This document shows, one piece after another, positions 34,601 to 46,433 of a stretch of 64,000 nt of DNA. Source of the stretch: Daphnia pulex (Eukaryota; Arthropoda; Branchiopoda; Diplostraca; Daphniidae); contig NC_060020.1 of the NCBI RefSeq assembly GCF_021134715.1, positions 7,626,001-7,690,000 of the forward strand. The letters are read 5' to 3'. Within the stretch, counting starts at the first letter, position 1. Each line of letters begins with the position of its first letter. A program made the translations under genes and the position numbers. Below the pieces are notes generated by a model. It was not told where the DNA came from. It searched no databases and worked only from the letters and a program-made list of their open reading frames with translations.

Positions 34601-35117
34601 TTTTCACACGGACTGGGTGACGCCGGCTCTCCTTATTTGATTGGCCAGGTAAAACGAGAAATTATCATCATATGATTTTATGCTCTTTTAGTTTATCAAT
34701 CTATTTCAAATATTGTCATTAGATCTCCGAAATTCTGAAGAAATCCTTTTCGACTCCGGCTGCATTCGTCGAAGGCGCCATGGTTCTAAACTCGACTGTT
34801 TCGTCAATTGTGAGCGACTTTGTTACGAGTTTACCTGATTAGAATGTCAGCGCAAACTGTTCCAGTTCAGGAACGTCATCTATAGATCTCACCACTGTTG
34901 AAGGCGACTTCAAAGCCCTACAGTGGGCCATGTCTATCACGATAGTCGTGGAAGTTCTCGGTGCTCTCTTCTTTTTCGGAACAGCATGGTATGAATTCTT
35001 TTCATTAAGAGAAATCCAAGTTTCCCAACTGAAAAGATTCTTTTTTAAATATACGTACATCGTGGAGGACAAAGCCAAAGTTGATCGCACAGTAGCAAGT
35101 CAGTGCCGTTTATACTA
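31694..35117 (+). pseudogene. spin: Spinster-type MFS transporter gene with multiple disabling lesions
   Basis: Spinster (SPNS) proteins are 12-helix major-facilitator transporters of late endosomes and lysosomes. Exons are 31694-32023, 32766-32905, 32966-33181, 33254-33454, 33545-33679, 33783-34047 or 34187-34448, 34545-34648, 34723-34988 and about 35056-35117. Family phrases include 'TESGLLQTAFVAIYMICAP', 'GEASYSTIAPTIISDLFVGD', '[20 protein letters not shown]' and '[11 protein letters not shown]'. Lesions: at least two frame changes in exon 1; a TAA replacing the Tyr of 'NLINYMD' (31999-32001); an 8-bp tandem duplication 'tatttgac/tatttggc' (32864-32879); a frame mismatch entering 34545; an in-frame TAG at 34840-34842; and no AG acceptor before the last exon. 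It is either a pseudogene or a badly sequenced allele; the domain order is otherwise complete. Confidence 0.85.
33783..34448 (+). other. Pair of homologous, same-phase exons: candidate mutually exclusive exons of spinster
   Basis: Exon 6a (33783-34047, 265 nt) and exon 6b (34187-34448, 262 nt) encode the same transporter segment. 'IFGAETVLAGILGVLVGSLL' aligns with 'IFGLIAMIAGLLGVPLGSFL', and 'GQLFLNLNWSLVADITL' with 'GQVLLNLNWAIVADILL'. Both start with a C that completes a GA-C codon from the previous exon, and both end on a codon boundary before a GT donor. Including both would duplicate two to three membrane helices, so alternative use is the natural reading. Insect spinster is known to make several splice forms. 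The 139-nt intron between them is short. Confidence 0.85.
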
Positions 35118-35762
35118 ACATTTCATTGTCGAAATTGATTGTATCGCTTTAAAGTGAAGATGCATGATCGTTTTGATGGTACGTCGGTGAACTAATACTC
35201 TTTCTGGTGGCTTTTGTCTTTTTATGTATGTGGCTCCTTCTGCTTTCTATGGGTTCTTTCTTCCCGACTGGATTGTGTGTCCTGTATGCATGTTTTTAAT
35301 CAACGCTCACCATAAAAATAAAACGCACAGACGGCCCACCCGTTTTCCGAGCCGTAAGCATGAAGGAGTTGCCCGCGTCCTTGATGTGGAACGGCCATCC
35401 CTCTGACTTGGTGACGTCTAAAAAAATAGGTTAGTCGGGCCGACTTTATCGTCGAACCTATTAGACAATTGAGAAATGAGATCGTATTGATAAGATTTGA
35501 TGCGTAGATCTGTGATGTTTTGATTTGATTTGATTTCCTATTGCGTTTGGTTTCAAAGTACTGAATTTGTCCTACTTTTAAAGTGATGTCACAGTGCACG
35601 AGTGTCCTTTATGCAGAGTTTTGGCTTCGTTTCAATAACGCACACTTCAGCTGAAGGGCTTTAAACTTTGATGTTGGGTAATGGACTTAAAAAAAGAGAA
35701 GTGGATGATGGCACGAGTTTTTTCATTGTCTTGGTTCATTGGGCACATATAAAAAGGCAAAA
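35118..35762. other. Convergent intergenic region between spinster and SMC4
   Basis: It holds the 3' flanks of two convergent genes. No other gene is seen. Short frames here (for example 35224-35406 + and 35599-35300 -) lack any recognisable motif. Confidence 0.5.
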
Positions 35763-38700
35763 TTAGGAATCTAAGCTACGGACTACGGTCACATTTGAAA
35801 CAGCAGTAACATTAGTGTTGGAATTTGAAGCAGGATTGGTGTTCTCTGTTTCGCAACGCTTCTCAATGGTATTGGGGTTTATTGCTACGGATTTGGTGAT
35901 GTTGTGAGTCTTGTAGATGCCAACCAATCGATCGGCAAGCTCAAACATGTTGGAACGCAGGGAAATGATAATAAACTGGGTGTTGCGAGTCCGCTCCTTG
36001 ATGTAGTTTCCAACAATGGAGACGTTTTTGAAATCGAGGGCGGCATCAATCTCGTCCATGACGTACAGTGGTGTCGGCTTGTAATAGTGAAGAGCAAAGA
36101 CGAGGGCCAGCGAAGAGAGAGTTTTCTCGCCTCCAGATAGATTGGAAATATTCTTCCACGTCTTTTTCGGTGGTCTCACGCTAAAAACGATGCCCTCGCT
36201 GAATGGATCAAGCGAATCGACTAATTCCAGCTCAGCATCACCTCCCAGCGTAATCATTTGATAGAGCTCTTTCAATTTGGTGGTGATGATGGCGAATCCA
36301 GTCATAAACTCGCTCAGTCTGGCTTTGCGCAGACCGTCGACATGTTTTCGCTGTTCGTCGTGCTGTTGAGTGACCTCGTCCAGTTCGGCAACTCGTGCTA
36401 AGTAGATTTCTTCTTTCTTTCTGTAATCCGCAATAGCCTAAAATAAACGTTTGAAACCTTTATCGTTTCGGAATGAATGAAAACAAATAAACGGATTCTT
36501 ACCTGCAAATTCGGAGACATTTTGCCTAACTCTGCCTTCGTTTTGGTTATCTGATTCTGAAACGTATCCACTCGGATTCCATCTAACTCTTCCTCTGCGA
36601 TTTGCTTGATTTCTGGCGCCGGATTCCCATCTACTGCGTTTAGTTTGATTTTGCTCATTTCTCTCTTCCAGTGCTCAACTTCGGCTCGATGAGATGTGAT
36701 CGCTTCGTCAAACTTTTCAATTTTCTGATCGTAGTCGATCTTTTCAGCTCGAACTTTGTTCTCCTCCCTAAACAAGAAAATTTGGATTAACTCAAAGTTT
36801 TGTTGGCGATAACTAATGAGGGTTGACAAACTTGAGAGCTGCATCAAGTTCGGATTTGAGGTTAACCAGTTGGGTCTTCATCTCTTTTTCGGTTGCCTCT
36901 AGTGTTTGTTGAGAAGATTTGTGATTCACGGCCTCCTCTTCGATCTCCTTACGGCGTTCTTGCAACTTCCGTAAATCGTCCTCAGCATCTTTCACCTCCT
37001 GTTCCAGAGTGGCGATTTTGTCTTCCGACTTTTTGGCATTGCGCTCCGAAGTTTTGATTGCCACACGAAGTTTTGTTTTTTCCGAGCTTACCTATGGTGA
37101 ATCAAACAAAAATCGAATTTGTTAGCCATACTGTAGCTGATTTAACACGAATTAATGTTGTGTACTCACTTTGGATATCTGGGAAGTGAAAGCATCTAAT
37201 TTTTCCCTTGCTTTACTCATTTTACCCTCTGTCAATTCCATGGTTTGACTGTGGACTTTTTGAACTTTGGACTGTATTTTGGATGCTGTTTCCGTAGCGG
37301 CATCGTATCCTTTACGTTTTTCGGCGATGGACATCTCCATTGTCCTAACCTGCTTCTTATCCGCCATCGAATCAGCCACTTTCTTCTCTTGGATGTTAAT
37401 CTGCTCCTTTAGAGTCTTTTGTTGTTCCTCGGAAGCCTAAATCAATCGAAAAAATATCTATTGCAATAATCCGGCCTTCACAATCCACACGTGTAGCTCT
37501 GTCTTACCCTAATTTCCATTTTCCACTTCTGAAGGTTGGTCGTTCCATCCCGGGTTAATTTTTTAAGTTCAATCAACTCATCTTCAAGGGTCTGTTTCTT
37601 CTGACGCAGTTGGCTGCACTGTTCGGTAAGTTGCTGCATCTTTTCTTCCATCAAGACAATATCTTTGGCAGAGGTCTCGTTGCCCGAAGTGTCTGTAGTG
37701 ACATTCCGGCCCATTCTTCCGCGCTGACATCCATTACCTCCTCCACTCATGGTTCCAGATGGCTCAATCAACTCACCTAGACGACGGAGAAAACAAATTT
37801 TTGATCATTAAGCGACGAAGAACAAAAGCACCGAGATAGGGACCGACCTTTCAACGTGACAATGCGGTGTCGGGTACGAGAACCATAGCCGATGCGAGTG
37901 GCCTGTTCCAGATGTTCTGCAACCAGCGTGTTTCTCAGACCGCTATAAAAGGCAGGTTTGACTCGCTCGTCTTTGACGCGGATCAGGTCGTAAAGTCGTG
38001 GGACGCTCTCGGGAGCGTCAAACGGTTGCCGGGCGACGTCGATCAAGTGATGCTGCAGGAATAGTGCACGGCAAAATTAAATTGACAGCAATTCCCCGCA
38101 AAATAAAAATCAATCACCAACCATTTTCTCCAGTGCGATAAAAGAAGCTCTGCCCAAGTTGCCGTTTTTCAGGTACGCGATGCATTTTTGGGCGGTATCA
38201 ACGGTATCGACGACGATGTTATCTAAAGGGCCACACGCTGTCGAGACGGCCCCGTCGAACTTCTCATCAATAGCGCCGAGATCACCCAGGCGTCCATATA
38301 TGCCGGGTAACGTTCCTTTTCGTTTCTGCTCCATTAAACCGTCAAGGATGCGTCCTCGGCTAGTGTTGGCAGAAAAAGTCGATCGGCTTTGCTCCAGTCG
38401 GATGCGTATATTCCTGAGTTCTTCGCTTTTCGTTTTATCCTCGTTAGTGACCTTTGATAGAAACGAGAACAAGTTACTAAAAATAAACAGAAATAAGAAG
38501 GAAATATAGGAAAGAAAAAACAAAACCTTTTGCAATTCAGTCTGTTTTTCCGAAAGGGACTTTGCCCACTTGGGATTATTGGATTCAAGTTCTTGAAGAT
38601 TACGATGACGTTCCGTGTAATTTTGCGATGCTTTTTCAAGTTGCTCCTTCATAGAGTCGAGGACGTTTTTTTCTTTCTTTTCTGTGCTGAGGTAAATATC

Positions 38701-40491
38701 CAACTCGGACTGGGCAACGTCCATCTGAGCTTGCGTTTCATTTACAGCTTTCTACATAATTTTAAAAGTTTAATTAAGGGGAATTGGCATCGATTAATTG
38801 ATAGTTTCGTTACCTTGAGTTGAACCAGTTCCAGTTCATGCTGTTGCTTCTCGTCTTGAAGTCCCTGCGTTTCCGTTTGCAAATTTGACATAATCTCGTT
38901 GAAGTGTTTTTCTTCTTTTTCCTTCTTCTTCTCCAAATCCACCAGCACTTTCTCTAATTCTGCAATTTCTTTTGTATTTTTTTCGGGAATTTTGCTCAAC
39001 TCTTCAAACTTGGCCTTCTCGCTCACGATGGTTTCTTTGGTTTTTTTGCGGCTCGTGTTGATGAGACGGTAGTCTTCAACCATCTTCTCGTCATCTTTGA
39101 TCAAACTAGCCACTTTTTCCACGGATTTCTCTAGCTTCCGGTTGGCTTCTTCGTACTCTTTGGAGTATTGCTTAAAATCCTTTTTCTTTTCGGATTTGAA
39201 CAAAGTCAGTTCCTCTAGTCTGGTCTTCAAATCGCCCATTTCTTCGTTCACTTTTTCTTTCTTTTGTTCACTGTCGGCGATCACTTTCAAGAATTGATGA
39301 GTGTAGAGCTAATTATATAATAAACAGTGTAACGTTTAAATGCAGTAAGATTAACCTATAACTTATTTCTTACTTGCTGGAGATTATATTTTAACTGTGC
39401 GAGATCATTTTCCAACTTGATATAAGCCACTGCTTCGTTCTTCGGGCCCTCAAGTTCGTCCTTTTCTTTCTCCACCAGCTTAACGCGATTAAGCTTTTCA
39501 GTTCTTAGGGTGTTTAGCGTTTCTACTCTTTGACTGAGTTCCTCGGTTGGCTGTTTGTACCTATATCGATGGCCAGCAAATAATGATAACATTTTACCAT
39601 AATTTGATTATAAACAATCCCTACCTTGAAGTTCCAATGATGTCTTCTAAAAATTCAAGCATGCCACCGTCATGCTCATTGGGGGCTTTTGGTTTCATCA
39701 TGGCAATCTGCTCTACTTCTCCTTGTAAGATGAGAAATCTGTTTTGATCAAGATCAATACCTTGATTTCTCAAAAGTTTGGCGACATGTTTAAACTGGAC
39801 TCGTTTTCCATTGATTTGATAAAATGACGAATTATCCTGCATGTTAAAAAAAGAAATTTGTTAGTATGAAGAAAATATGGTAGATAAAAATGGCATAAAT
39901 AGTATTTTTTATTACCTTGAAAGCTGATCTAGAGACAACAAATTGTGACCCAGGAACCACATTAAATTCATCGTCATTAATATCTTCAATCATCTGAAAG
40001 TGGACAGCTACTGAGCAACTTTGTACATTTGGATGGTTTTCAGAATTATGGATAAGGACTGCTACACTTTTGGATCGAATTTTGTTGGCACGATAACCAA
40101 AGACAAACAGCATGGAATCAATGACATTGCTTTTCCCACTGCCATTAGGACCAATGATGGAAGTGAAACTCTTGTGAAATGGACCCAACACTTGTTTCCC
40201 AGCATAACTTTTGAAGTAGAAGTTTTCAATGTGGGTGATAACTAATCTTGGGCCACTGGCATCCATTGTAAGAGATGGGGCTGGCGGTGGGGGGATGTAA
40301 ATATCCCCAAAGTACATTCCACCCTCATTTCGATCTTCACCATCTTCATCTTCACCATCTTCATCAACAACATCAGCATCTGGATCCTTTAGGTCAGAAT
40401 CAGAATCAGAAACAGGTTCGTGTGTTTTCTTCTGATGCTTATCCACAACATGATTCTCATTACCTTCCAACCTATTTTTTTCAGGTGGCAT
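35763..40491 (-). CDS. SMC4: SMC4, condensin core ATPase subunit
   Basis: SMC4 pairs with SMC2 in condensin and compacts mitotic chromosomes by ATP-driven loop extrusion. Twelve exons: 40491-39916, 39836-39625, 39560-39374, 39308-38814, 38751-38527, 38451-38122, 38052-37848, 37776-37508, 37436-37170, 37091-36832, 36767-36503 and 36437-35763. They total 3966 nt (1321 residues plus stop), all with GT-AG introns of about 60-80 nt and an unbroken frame. After an acidic N-tail comes Walker A 'GPNGSGKSN', then the Q-loop region 'ILQGEVEQIAMMKPKAPNEH' and a long coiled coil. The hinge is around 'GTLPGIYGRLGDLGAIDEKF' to 'VTLKGELIEPSGTMSGGG', and a second coiled coil follows. The C-lobe has signature 'LSGGEKTLSSLALVFAL' and Walker B 'PLYVMDEIDAALDFKN'. 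The start is ATG at 40491; an acceptor-like 'ttgacag' upstream suggests a 5' UTR intron. Human SMC4 is of similar length (1288). Confidence 0.97.
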
Positions 40492-41998
40492 TGTGTTTAG
40501 TTTTAGATAAAATTTTTCTGGAAGATCTGTCAAGAAAAAGTATGGTATAAATCCCTGAGATTCACTTGTCTATGGGAAAATTTGAATAAAAGCATTAACT
40601 TAAACTTTTTAAGAGGAACTTTCCACTAAAAAAATTGCAGGTTAAAACCAGAAAGTAAAAAAACAAGCTAGTCATTTCAGTCTATTGCAACAGTTGCGAC
40701 AGACGCTTCGCGCCAATATGGCAATATTATGCCGCCAGACGAATCCATGCTTGATCGTTGATCCATGCTCGATAAAGCGTTGTTTTTGTCATCAAGTACA
40801 GGTGTACTTCATGGTTTTTGTGTTCGAATTGGTGCCACCTAGCGGTGAAGAGAAGCACCATCTGCTTCGAGTCATTCATCAACTAGTGAGTGGAGCTTTC
40901 AAAATCAAAGGCGACTCGGTCGAGTCTATATTTTGAGCCAGAACAGGAAACCGAGGTGTTATAAATAATTAATGGTCATGGCGTGTTAAAGAGAAACTCG
41001 AGCGGGGCGACGAAGAAAAAATTAGAAACGTCAAACGTGTCCACGAAATCCGATCCAATCGAACTGGCATGACACCCCCGTTTTTCCTCGGTTCTGCAAG
41101 GTGAGAATCAAATCAATCTCGCGTAATCTCGTTGAGACTGATGAATGGCAACGGGTCGGGACTCTCTGCTGCGCAATGTCGACAGATCTTTTCCAATGCC
41201 CGTCGATCCGGAAAAAAGACACAGTACATACAAAATGTTTTGGTTTTTTTCTGACTTGAGAAACAACCAACTTGAAAATGTCCTAATTCGGTCAAAACAA
41301 AGTCAAGGTCAAAGTCAAGTCAAGGTGGCCCTTTTTTTCTGCTAGAAATTTTTGGCGTCTTACACATTGACGACAGCGGGACATAAAACATTCGTCAATC
41401 GCGCTGGTCAGAAATTGTAACGCTGCTTTTCCGCCCAGCAGCCAATAAAATGTGTCTCGTTAGGAAAGAGAAACCAGACTTCATATCAATCGAAAAGCTT
41501 CTTCTTTCTATTGCAAACTTTTTTCCACATCGTTGGAGCCGGGCAGCAGCTCGTCAATTTCATTCAATTCGGGAGTCATTGGGATTTGCGTTCACGCGGG
41601 ACACACACACAAGATCGCAGGAGGCGGTTTGGTTTCTATTCCTTTCCCTGAGATGGGTGGGCGCCGGGGAGGTGGTGCTTCAGCCGGCCGATGCACCGTC
41701 GTCGCTGGTTGTTGCTGGCTGGCTGGTGGCTGGCTGTGTACAGTCACAACGGGAGTGAGAGAGCGTGAGCAGCGGCGTGTGTAGTATATAGCGGGAGATT
41801 TCCACCCAGTTGTGCTTCAGTTGGCTGTTCTCTGTTTTTCGTGCTACTCGCATCCACGCTGGCCGGCCCTCCGTTTCGCTATATAAGTTCCCCATCCCCT
41901 CCCCTACCCCCCTCTTTTTTTTGTGTTGGGGGTCCGGGCAGTCGTCCAGTTTGTGCCAGAACAAATAAAATCACCCACGCGAGAGAGTCTCTTCATTC

Positions 41999-42009
41999 GT
42001 ATATATAAC
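41999..42009 (+). promoter_or_regulatory. TATA-like box
   Basis: 'gtatatataac' is followed about 25-30 bp later by 'ttagcgtcgga', a plausible start region. The + orientation is assumed from the downstream exon. Confidence 0.3.
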
Positions 42010-43357
42010 TGCCGCTTGATATTAGCGTCGGACTACATCACCCAAAGTTCTACTCTCGTTTAAAACAAAAACTAAAATAGTTAAAAGTTTCTGCGCTTTG
42101 ATTTCCTTTAATAGTATCCCGTGCGGAGTGGCCCGTCGTCGCGAGGTGGTGGGTGACATTGTGTGCGTGAACTCTTTTCTTGTTTCATTATTTCCGCTCC
42201 CGATTGTTATAACATTTTGTTTGTTCGCGGCGAGAATTGAGAAAGTCCCAAACAGCTCACTGGAGAAGGGGCGGTGGGCAGGTCCGGCCCCAAAACAAAT
42301 GGCCAGTTGAGGTGCTGCTGCATTGTCGAGAGGTGAGTGGCGCATTTATTTGGTTGTTGTTGCTGTTGTGTACGTTGCCACTTTTTATCGCTCATTCGGG
42401 GCGGAGTATATTTATACACTTTGACGGGCAGTCGGGTGCAAAAGAGATTGGATGACGGGCCAGACGAACTTGCTACTTTCACAAGTATGTACACAGAAGA
42501 GATGAAGGGGGGGGGGGGGTGTTGTCATTGTTCGATCGGCGTCAATTCGCTCTTCTGCGATATCTACGTAAGAGAGAAGAACGTCAAAGTCAATAAAGAA
42601 CATAATGACTTTTTTGGGTTCTTCTTTATGATCGCGGATGATCGCTTCGAGTGTGTGTTTTTATTCCGTCGCACACACACGCCGGATCCGCTTTTTATTT
42701 CACACTCGATAACATTTTCAATTTGAAATGACTTTATTTTTTCTTATTATCATTTTCCCATTACCGTGTTCTTTTTATTATGACGACGCGGATGGCCGAT
42801 TTGATGATACAGAAAAATAAGACTCGGGGAGTTTCAGTCACTTCATTATATAATAGTGCAGCAGTAATACTCCAGCTGGGAGAGGCTATAGCTAGACGGC
42901 CATTTCATTTGAAAAGTTTGTTGTCGCTGCTGGAAGTTGAGAGATGGACTGCGTGGTAGAAGAGGCGAAACAGCAGAGCGCCGGATTAGTAGAAGCGAAC
43001 ACGATCTTCAAAAAGGTAAAAGCCCAGCGTATTTTGCTGTGTGACGGCCTGCTATATTATAAGAAGAGGAGTGCCTTTTGTAAAGTAGCCCAGGGAAAAG
43101 ACGACGACGACGAAGACGATGCGATACGATTGACACAAGATGGACAGATCCATCATGGCGAATCCATTCAGCATTGTCAACACGACATGGCGTATCTCGT
43201 ATGCGAGAACACGATTCCCCCCCGGCTCTCCTTTTTCGAGCGTGGCCCATTTGAGTCAAAGAAACACAAGGATGACTATTGTCCTCCCATTTATTTCCTC
43301 AACTCTCGTCTCTCTGTCCACGTATATTTAGCCGTGTTCAGAGATAGATTTTTATAG

Positions 43358-43371
43358 TATAAAAGGGCGGA
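43358..43371 (+). promoter_or_regulatory. Strong TATA-box-like sequence
   Basis: 'tataaaagggcgga' is a near-ideal TATA box with a GC-rich 3' flank. A 'cagcagcagcaccc' sequence lies about 15-25 bp downstream and 'ttctttctag' (acceptor-like) at about 43722-43731. It could drive a transcript whose first coding exon is at 45589. Confidence 0.45.
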
Positions 43372-45588
43372 CTCGGCAGAAGCAGCAGCACCCAAATTGG
43401 CTACGACATTGGCCTATACACGCCGCGGTGTTGCTGTTCCTAGAAATAAAATCGAAATCATTTGCAGCATTGAATTCGGTGTAATAGTTGATTTGACCTG
43501 TCGGCCAACATAGAGTACAGCCATCCATTATACTATACCAGTTGCCCAAAAGTGACTAATCTAAGTCACACACATTTAAAACTCTTTCGCTTCTGGAATT
43601 TCCAAGTAGAAAAATCAAATAAAAAAGACCAAAGAGTTTAAAGAAAAAAAAGGAAGAAAAAGGAAAACGAATTTTATTTGGTATAGACTTGCAGAGCTCT
43701 AAACTGCACTCGCATTTTCTTCTTTCTAGAGTCGGAAACTTTTTTGGCTCGATGCTGCTGAGTGCTGACTGCCTGACTCTCTTCTTCTTTTGTTTTTTCT
43801 TATTCTTTTCTCCGCTGGTTCCTGCCTTCCTGGTTCAAAGTCTTCCAGCCATCTAGTTTATAACCATAAGAGGCTCATTGCATATCCTATATTCTTTGAA
43901 GTTTGCAAGATTATGCCGAACGGACAGCCAGGAACTAGAGAGGGACGCGCGCGAGTGATGTGTCCTTCAACTTCTTACGGCTGATTCTATTTTCCTTTTT
44001 TTATTTCTTATTTCTTTCTCTATCACTGGCGGACTCAAATTGAAGCTATAGTCCAAGTACGTTTTGTTTTTGTTTTCTTGCGCGCTTAGATAACGCAAAC
44101 GAATCGTTTTCACGGTGTTACTTACGCCGAGGACGGACGGCGGCGGTGCACAATGGTCCGGCACTATAATTTTTTTTCCTCCCCGTTTTGGCATGGGCCA
44201 TCTTCATGTGCTGCCGTTGGCTGGCCACGGGGAAAATGAAATGTCTTGTCTCTCGAAAAAAGAAAAATCCAAGACAAAAGCTGAGCGCCGGGTTTTATGC
44301 GTCGAATTCTCGCTAATAACTTTAAGTTAATCTACGCGATGATGATGACGCCATTTCGTTTCTCGTTATTACATCATCGAGAGACTTCTCTTTTATTCCC
44401 TTCGGTTGCCAGGTGTTTTTCTTTCTTTTTTTTAATTTCCAAAAGAAAAGAAAAAGAAAAGAGATTCAAAACAGTTCATTTGTAAAATTAGACAAGCTGC
44501 ATGGCCCGTCCGTCTGTCCGTCCTTCTGTGTGTGCTCAACTGTGCCGAGAGAATCCAACAGCAAATTATGCATAACATTTTTTATATGAAAAGAGAAAGA
44601 ACGAAAAGAAAATAAAGGGACACTTTATCTACATTGTCTTCCTTATTTAGTATAGGATGTGCGGGGGATGTTGTTGGCGGAGAAGAAGCGGCCTCGGCCA
44701 GCAGTAAGGAGGACACCAATCTAACGGCCAATGAAATGGGCCCCGCCGATGTCCCGCGTCATCCCGTCGTTCCCGTCTAGGAGCTTCTCTTCGCTGTCGT
44801 TCCACTTGAAAAGAAAGAAGGAAAAAAGGAGGATCAGCAGCAGCAGCAGTCATTTGGCAATCAACGACCTTTTGTGATTTTTATTCGATATTATTATTAT
44901 ACCGGCGCGTAGTGTACAGAGAAAACGACGTTGACACAACCCAGCACACATCAGGCCCGGCCAATGTGAACACCGTCCATTTCCTATAGACGAGAGACTC
45001 TCGCACAGCACACAAAATCCTATCCTTTTCATCAGCGGGGGGAATATCTATCCATCTCTATCTATAAATGTCTATTCCTCCTCTCATACATATCGACGCC
45101 GTCCTCGAAACGTAAAACGACGCCGAATGAAATAAAAAAAAAGAAGAAGAAGAAGAAAAAAAAAACCACACGTTCGTGAAACCTGAGCGCGCACCCATAC
45201 CGTGCGTGCCTATAACATAACCCGACCGACACTGCTGGATGCTAATGTGATGGCATAGCCTTCTCCCTTCAAAAGTGCATCTAGCGCCATATTATATCCC
45301 GGCTGCAGCTTTTTTGATAGTTATTTCCTCCTTTTTCTTTTTCGTTTTAAATTTCCTGCCGTGTGTAGGAAGATCCCGCTTGGCGTGGAGAGTGGGCGGA
45401 GTGTTTGACAGTTGATGGACGACACCTTATTCCATTTCTACAAACGGTGGGAAAATAAAAGAAGAAGAACATTAGAAACATACATACCTCTTTTAAACCG
45501 AATAGAAGGGTGAAAAAAGAAAGAAAGAAATAGCGCAAAAAATCTCTGTTTGGAATTGGAGCCAAAAGTGTCACTAAATAGGATCACC

Positions 45589-45822
45589 ATGGAGACGGCG
45601 CTGAGGGATCTGCTGGAGCAGCAGCAACAGTACCAGCAGCCACCGGAGCGCGTGGCGACCGAGACCGCCGTTGACTTTCTATCGATCGCCTCATCGGCGT
45701 TTGTGATTTTGCACAACGAGACGGGCGGCATTGGAGAAGGCAACACGAGCAGCCTCCTGCTGGCCAACAGCATCGTCGCCAACGTCAGCGGCGTCCGCCA
45801 CTTGAATCGGTCCGTGCAGGTA
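45589..45822 (+). CDS. First coding exon of an unidentified, probably extracellular or membrane protein
   Basis: The ATG lies in a good context ('tcaccatgg'). The 78 residues begin 'METALRDLLEQQQQYQQPPE' and end at a strong donor, 'cgtgcag|gtacgt'. The second half has four N-glycosylation sequons (NET, NTS, NVS, NRS) and no signal peptide, which fits the extracellular N-terminus of a G-protein-coupled receptor. The rest of the gene was not found: the next 2 kb are a LINE insertion, and no seven-helix exons are visible to the right. Codon use is GC-rich and regular, unlike the decayed neighbours. Function is not assigned. Confidence 0.5.
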
Positions 45823-46433
45823 CGTCCATCATGCCGGGAGGAGAAATTAATTGGGTAACGCCGTACTATGTATATAGGATCATCGTTGTCACATAAAACT
45901 TGATTTACCATCCACCTTTCTGGGGCTGCATGCTGCTGCTGGCCAGTTGCGTATTGCGCTCGTTTCTTTTTTATCTGGAGAAAACGGACGGGCACTCTTA
46001 TTGTTTTTTTTCTGTTCCACCCCTTTGGCCACAACCCACCACCTTATCGGCAGCTATAAATTAGTGGCTGGGTGGTCTAGCGCTTGTCCGCGTTACCTCC
46101 GTCCGTCGGGTCGGCCATTCTGTCACCAGCAAAAGAAGCAACTCGTTGGTCTTTTTCTTTTCTCTTTTCTTCTTTTTTTATTTTCGGGTTGGGTTGTTGT
46201 TGTTGTTGTGATATATGATTATCACGGGCAGAGAAACAACGGGACCGGGTATTACTACAGTATGTACGTAAAGCACTTTCGGTTGTTTTTCTCACTCCAT
46301 CTGCAATGTAGCCAATAGTAGCGTATTTGATTTCTTGTTGGGCTTCATTTCCGTGACGGAAAACGCCAAGACTGATTGGTCGAATCCTCCGGGGGGGGGG
46401 GGGGCAACATTGCTGGTGCTGGTGGGAGGAGGA

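Larger units (their letters stand above)
40492..45588. other. 5-kb non-coding interval upstream of SMC4 (-) and of the 45.6-kb exon (+)
   Basis: It is more GC-rich and microsatellite-rich than the flanks. No frame has a recognisable domain. Proximal to SMC4 (40492-40950) is its 5' UTR and promoter. The remainder probably holds 5' UTR exons or enhancers of the downstream + strand gene. A poly-G run (12) lies at 42507-42518, and a CAG/CAGCAG run near 44837-44851. Confidence 0.45.

Noticed and set aside
38159..38509. 116-codon + frame
   Set aside because: Antisense shadow of SMC4 exon 6.
42944..43357. 137-codon + frame with an acidic 'KDDDDEDDA' run
   Set aside because: No motif. The ATG lies in a region of several equally long frames, and it ends at a TATA-like box.
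45438..46034. 198-codon minus frame
   Set aside because: Antisense to the well-formed first exon at 45589-45822; its composition follows GC content.
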